From Helicoverpa zea (taxonomy: Eukaryota; Arthropoda; Insecta; Lepidoptera; Noctuidae), in the NCBI RefSeq assembly GCF_022581195.2, contig NC_061452.1, positions 4,781,501 to 4,845,500 of the forward strand: DNA of 64,000 nt. The letters run 5' to 3'. Position 1 is the stretch's first letter, and every line of letters starts with the position of its first letter. The position numbers and the translations under genes are program-made. The notes under the pieces are model-generated. The model saw only the letters and a program-made list of their open reading frames with translations. It searched no databases and was not told the origin of the DNA. Below, piece by piece: positions 62,416-64,000 of the stretch.

Positions 62416-64000
62416 ACTACTGCCAAAGTATTGTGCACATGGTACAAAAAGTCAATATTGTTGGTAGTCAGATAAGACTTTTTCTATTGCTAAGGAAGTT
62501 TCTAGAATCGACTCAGCAGGCAATTTGTCTTTTAAAAATATTAATTCACATGTAGATACGGAGATAAGAGCAGTTTTAAGATGACGAGTGGTAAGGCTTG
62601 ATTGCGTATCTATAGTTCTCAGAATAACGGTTTTTTATCCAAACGATAGTAGTACAGAAAAATAAGTAAGTAGTTATTCTTAGTATTATTCTTTTGCAGC
62701 CATTCGTTTCAGTTAAATTTCTAGCTATTACTAATTGATCACATTTAGATATCTTGGTGATAAAATTACCTACTTGCAAAAAAATGCTTGAAACTTAAAT
62801 GTATAATATTAACCAATTTAATTTAAAGTAGGTGTGTGACACACAAGCAGCAAAAGCTAACCTATTAATATTTATAAACGTCAGTTCTAAACAGCTCACA
62901 GTCACACAGAACTTTACAAACAATGGAGTTATTCCTTTGTTTTGCTGGTGAGATGCGCCAACGCATCACTCAGTCCATTTTATTTAAAATAATGGTAATA
63001 AAACTTATCATGACCATAGTCTGGCAACGATTACAATCTGCCGCCCAATAGAGGCATAATGGAATATCTCTGGTATGTTAGTATGACCCATTAAGGTTGG
63101 GCGCACCTTTCATATGATGCCCCATTTGCGCACCTTAGTGAATAGGTAAGCCCATACAAATTCAGTCACCCGTACAGGACCGCACTAATTTAGCCGTCAT
63201 CGTTTTTCACGACATATTGTTGCTGACATATCAATTTTAAACTTTAAAAAGTACCAAGTAGGTAACAATGTATTGAATTTAATCTGTTGTTAGATGAAAT
63301 TGGATAATTTGTAACTAGCTAGCGTCAAGTCTATGATAGTGACGTAAAGCTATTATTTTAAATTACAGCGAGGATGTCATTTTGGGACGTTTTTGTTGTC
63401 TCGTCCCAAGGTCTGAAAATGAAGGCTTGTGATATTGACCTTAAGAATATCCGTCACTTGAAATACACACAAAATTGCATAACTATCAATATTCATATGA
63501 TAAGTACGCGGCAGTTTTCCTAAACTTTGATCTGAGCATTTAATTTGAAATGGAACACGTTTCAGGAACAATAAGTAAAACTAACTTTCAAAGTTTCTAA
63601 TGACTAAATTCAAAATGCTTTGTTTCTTTACTATTAAGTAAAAATCTGAAAGGATTATTTGAACCATAATTAGGCTGATAATATTCGCAGGCAAAAATTG
63701 TATGTAGGTATTTAAGTACCGAGCTACGCATGTCATACTATATGCCATATTATACATTTTATACACGATGACATCACAATCCAGCTAGCGGTGAAAACAA
63801 TGGCTGTATGATAGACCTACTTACGTTACGCTAATCAGATTAGATACGCCTATTACTATGATTTCGAAATTATACATTGCAACGCACCTACACACACAGC
63901 ACTAACTAAGTATAGTATTTATCTACCTACTTACTATAGCAACGTTTTTACTAGGTGAGAGTATAAAATAAACCAAACATTTATATTCTAATTTTGGATT

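Larger units (their letters stand above)
57546..64000. other. No gene seen
   Basis: AT-rich. A GC-richer patch at about 59930-60140 includes a TATATA run and a donor-like site on the - strand (GTATC|GTAAGT), so a - strand promoter is possible but unproven. It also contains two short hairpins (61094-61115 and 61994-62021) and the truncated SINE. Confidence 0.5.

Noticed and set aside
1..64000. CRISPR array, operon or prokaryotic system
   Set aside because: No spaced direct repeats of CRISPR type, and the introns, poly(A) signals and transposons show a eukaryotic genome.

Overview
The window is AT-rich insect nuclear DNA, almost certainly from a moth or butterfly. It has long introns with GT-AG boundaries. 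It also carries dispersed repeats that I recognise from memory as typical of Lepidoptera: a tRNA-derived SINE, LINE tails ending in (GAT)n, and a repeat ending in the CTAGCTTC type motif. I cannot name the species.

Three leucine-rich-repeat (LRR) membrane-protein genes lie together between about 8.5 and 22.8 kb. LRR gene A (+ strand, 503 residues, three coding exons, the first only 10 nt) and LRR gene B (+ strand, 753 residues, two coding exons) are tandem paralogues. They share an intron position, a colinear C-terminal LRR block, one membrane helix and an unusual cytoplasmic block, PP[S/T]YDEALxMP[R/K]LN. The third gene (- strand, 702 residues in one coding exon) converges on gene B. It has few LRRs, acidic Ser-Gly sites suited to glycosaminoglycan attachment, and one membrane helix, which matches Drosophila windpipe.

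Region by region: 0-3.1 kb is repeat-poor non-coding DNA with small fragments. 3.15-5.73 kb is a nested repeat cluster holding a SINE, a LINE-like piece and a 122-bp tandem repeat. 5.7-8.5 kb is the upstream flank of gene A, with four GATAAG sites in 42 bp. Intron 1 of gene A (8.6-11.9 kb) holds three separate fold-back elements, one a perfect 187-bp inverted repeat. 23-35.5 kb is mostly non-coding, with a 63-bp-TIR MITE and some possibly decayed coding sequence. 35.58-40.08 kb is an intact Ty1/copia retrotransposon with identical LTRs and a 5-bp target duplication. 40-64 kb is AT-rich with no confirmed gene. It holds one well-framed 50-nt exon candidate on the - strand, one signal-anchor exon candidate on the + strand, and repeat fragments. 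It may be intron or far-upstream sequence of genes such as windpipe.

Functionally, the three LRR proteins are all predicted cell-surface receptors or adhesion molecules. Nothing in the sequence shows that they act together. I did not find a clearly new multi-gene system. The strongest unusual signals are the A/B paralogue pair with its conserved tail and paired cysteine loss, the 10-nt start exon, the GATA cluster, and the perfect palindrome in intron 1.
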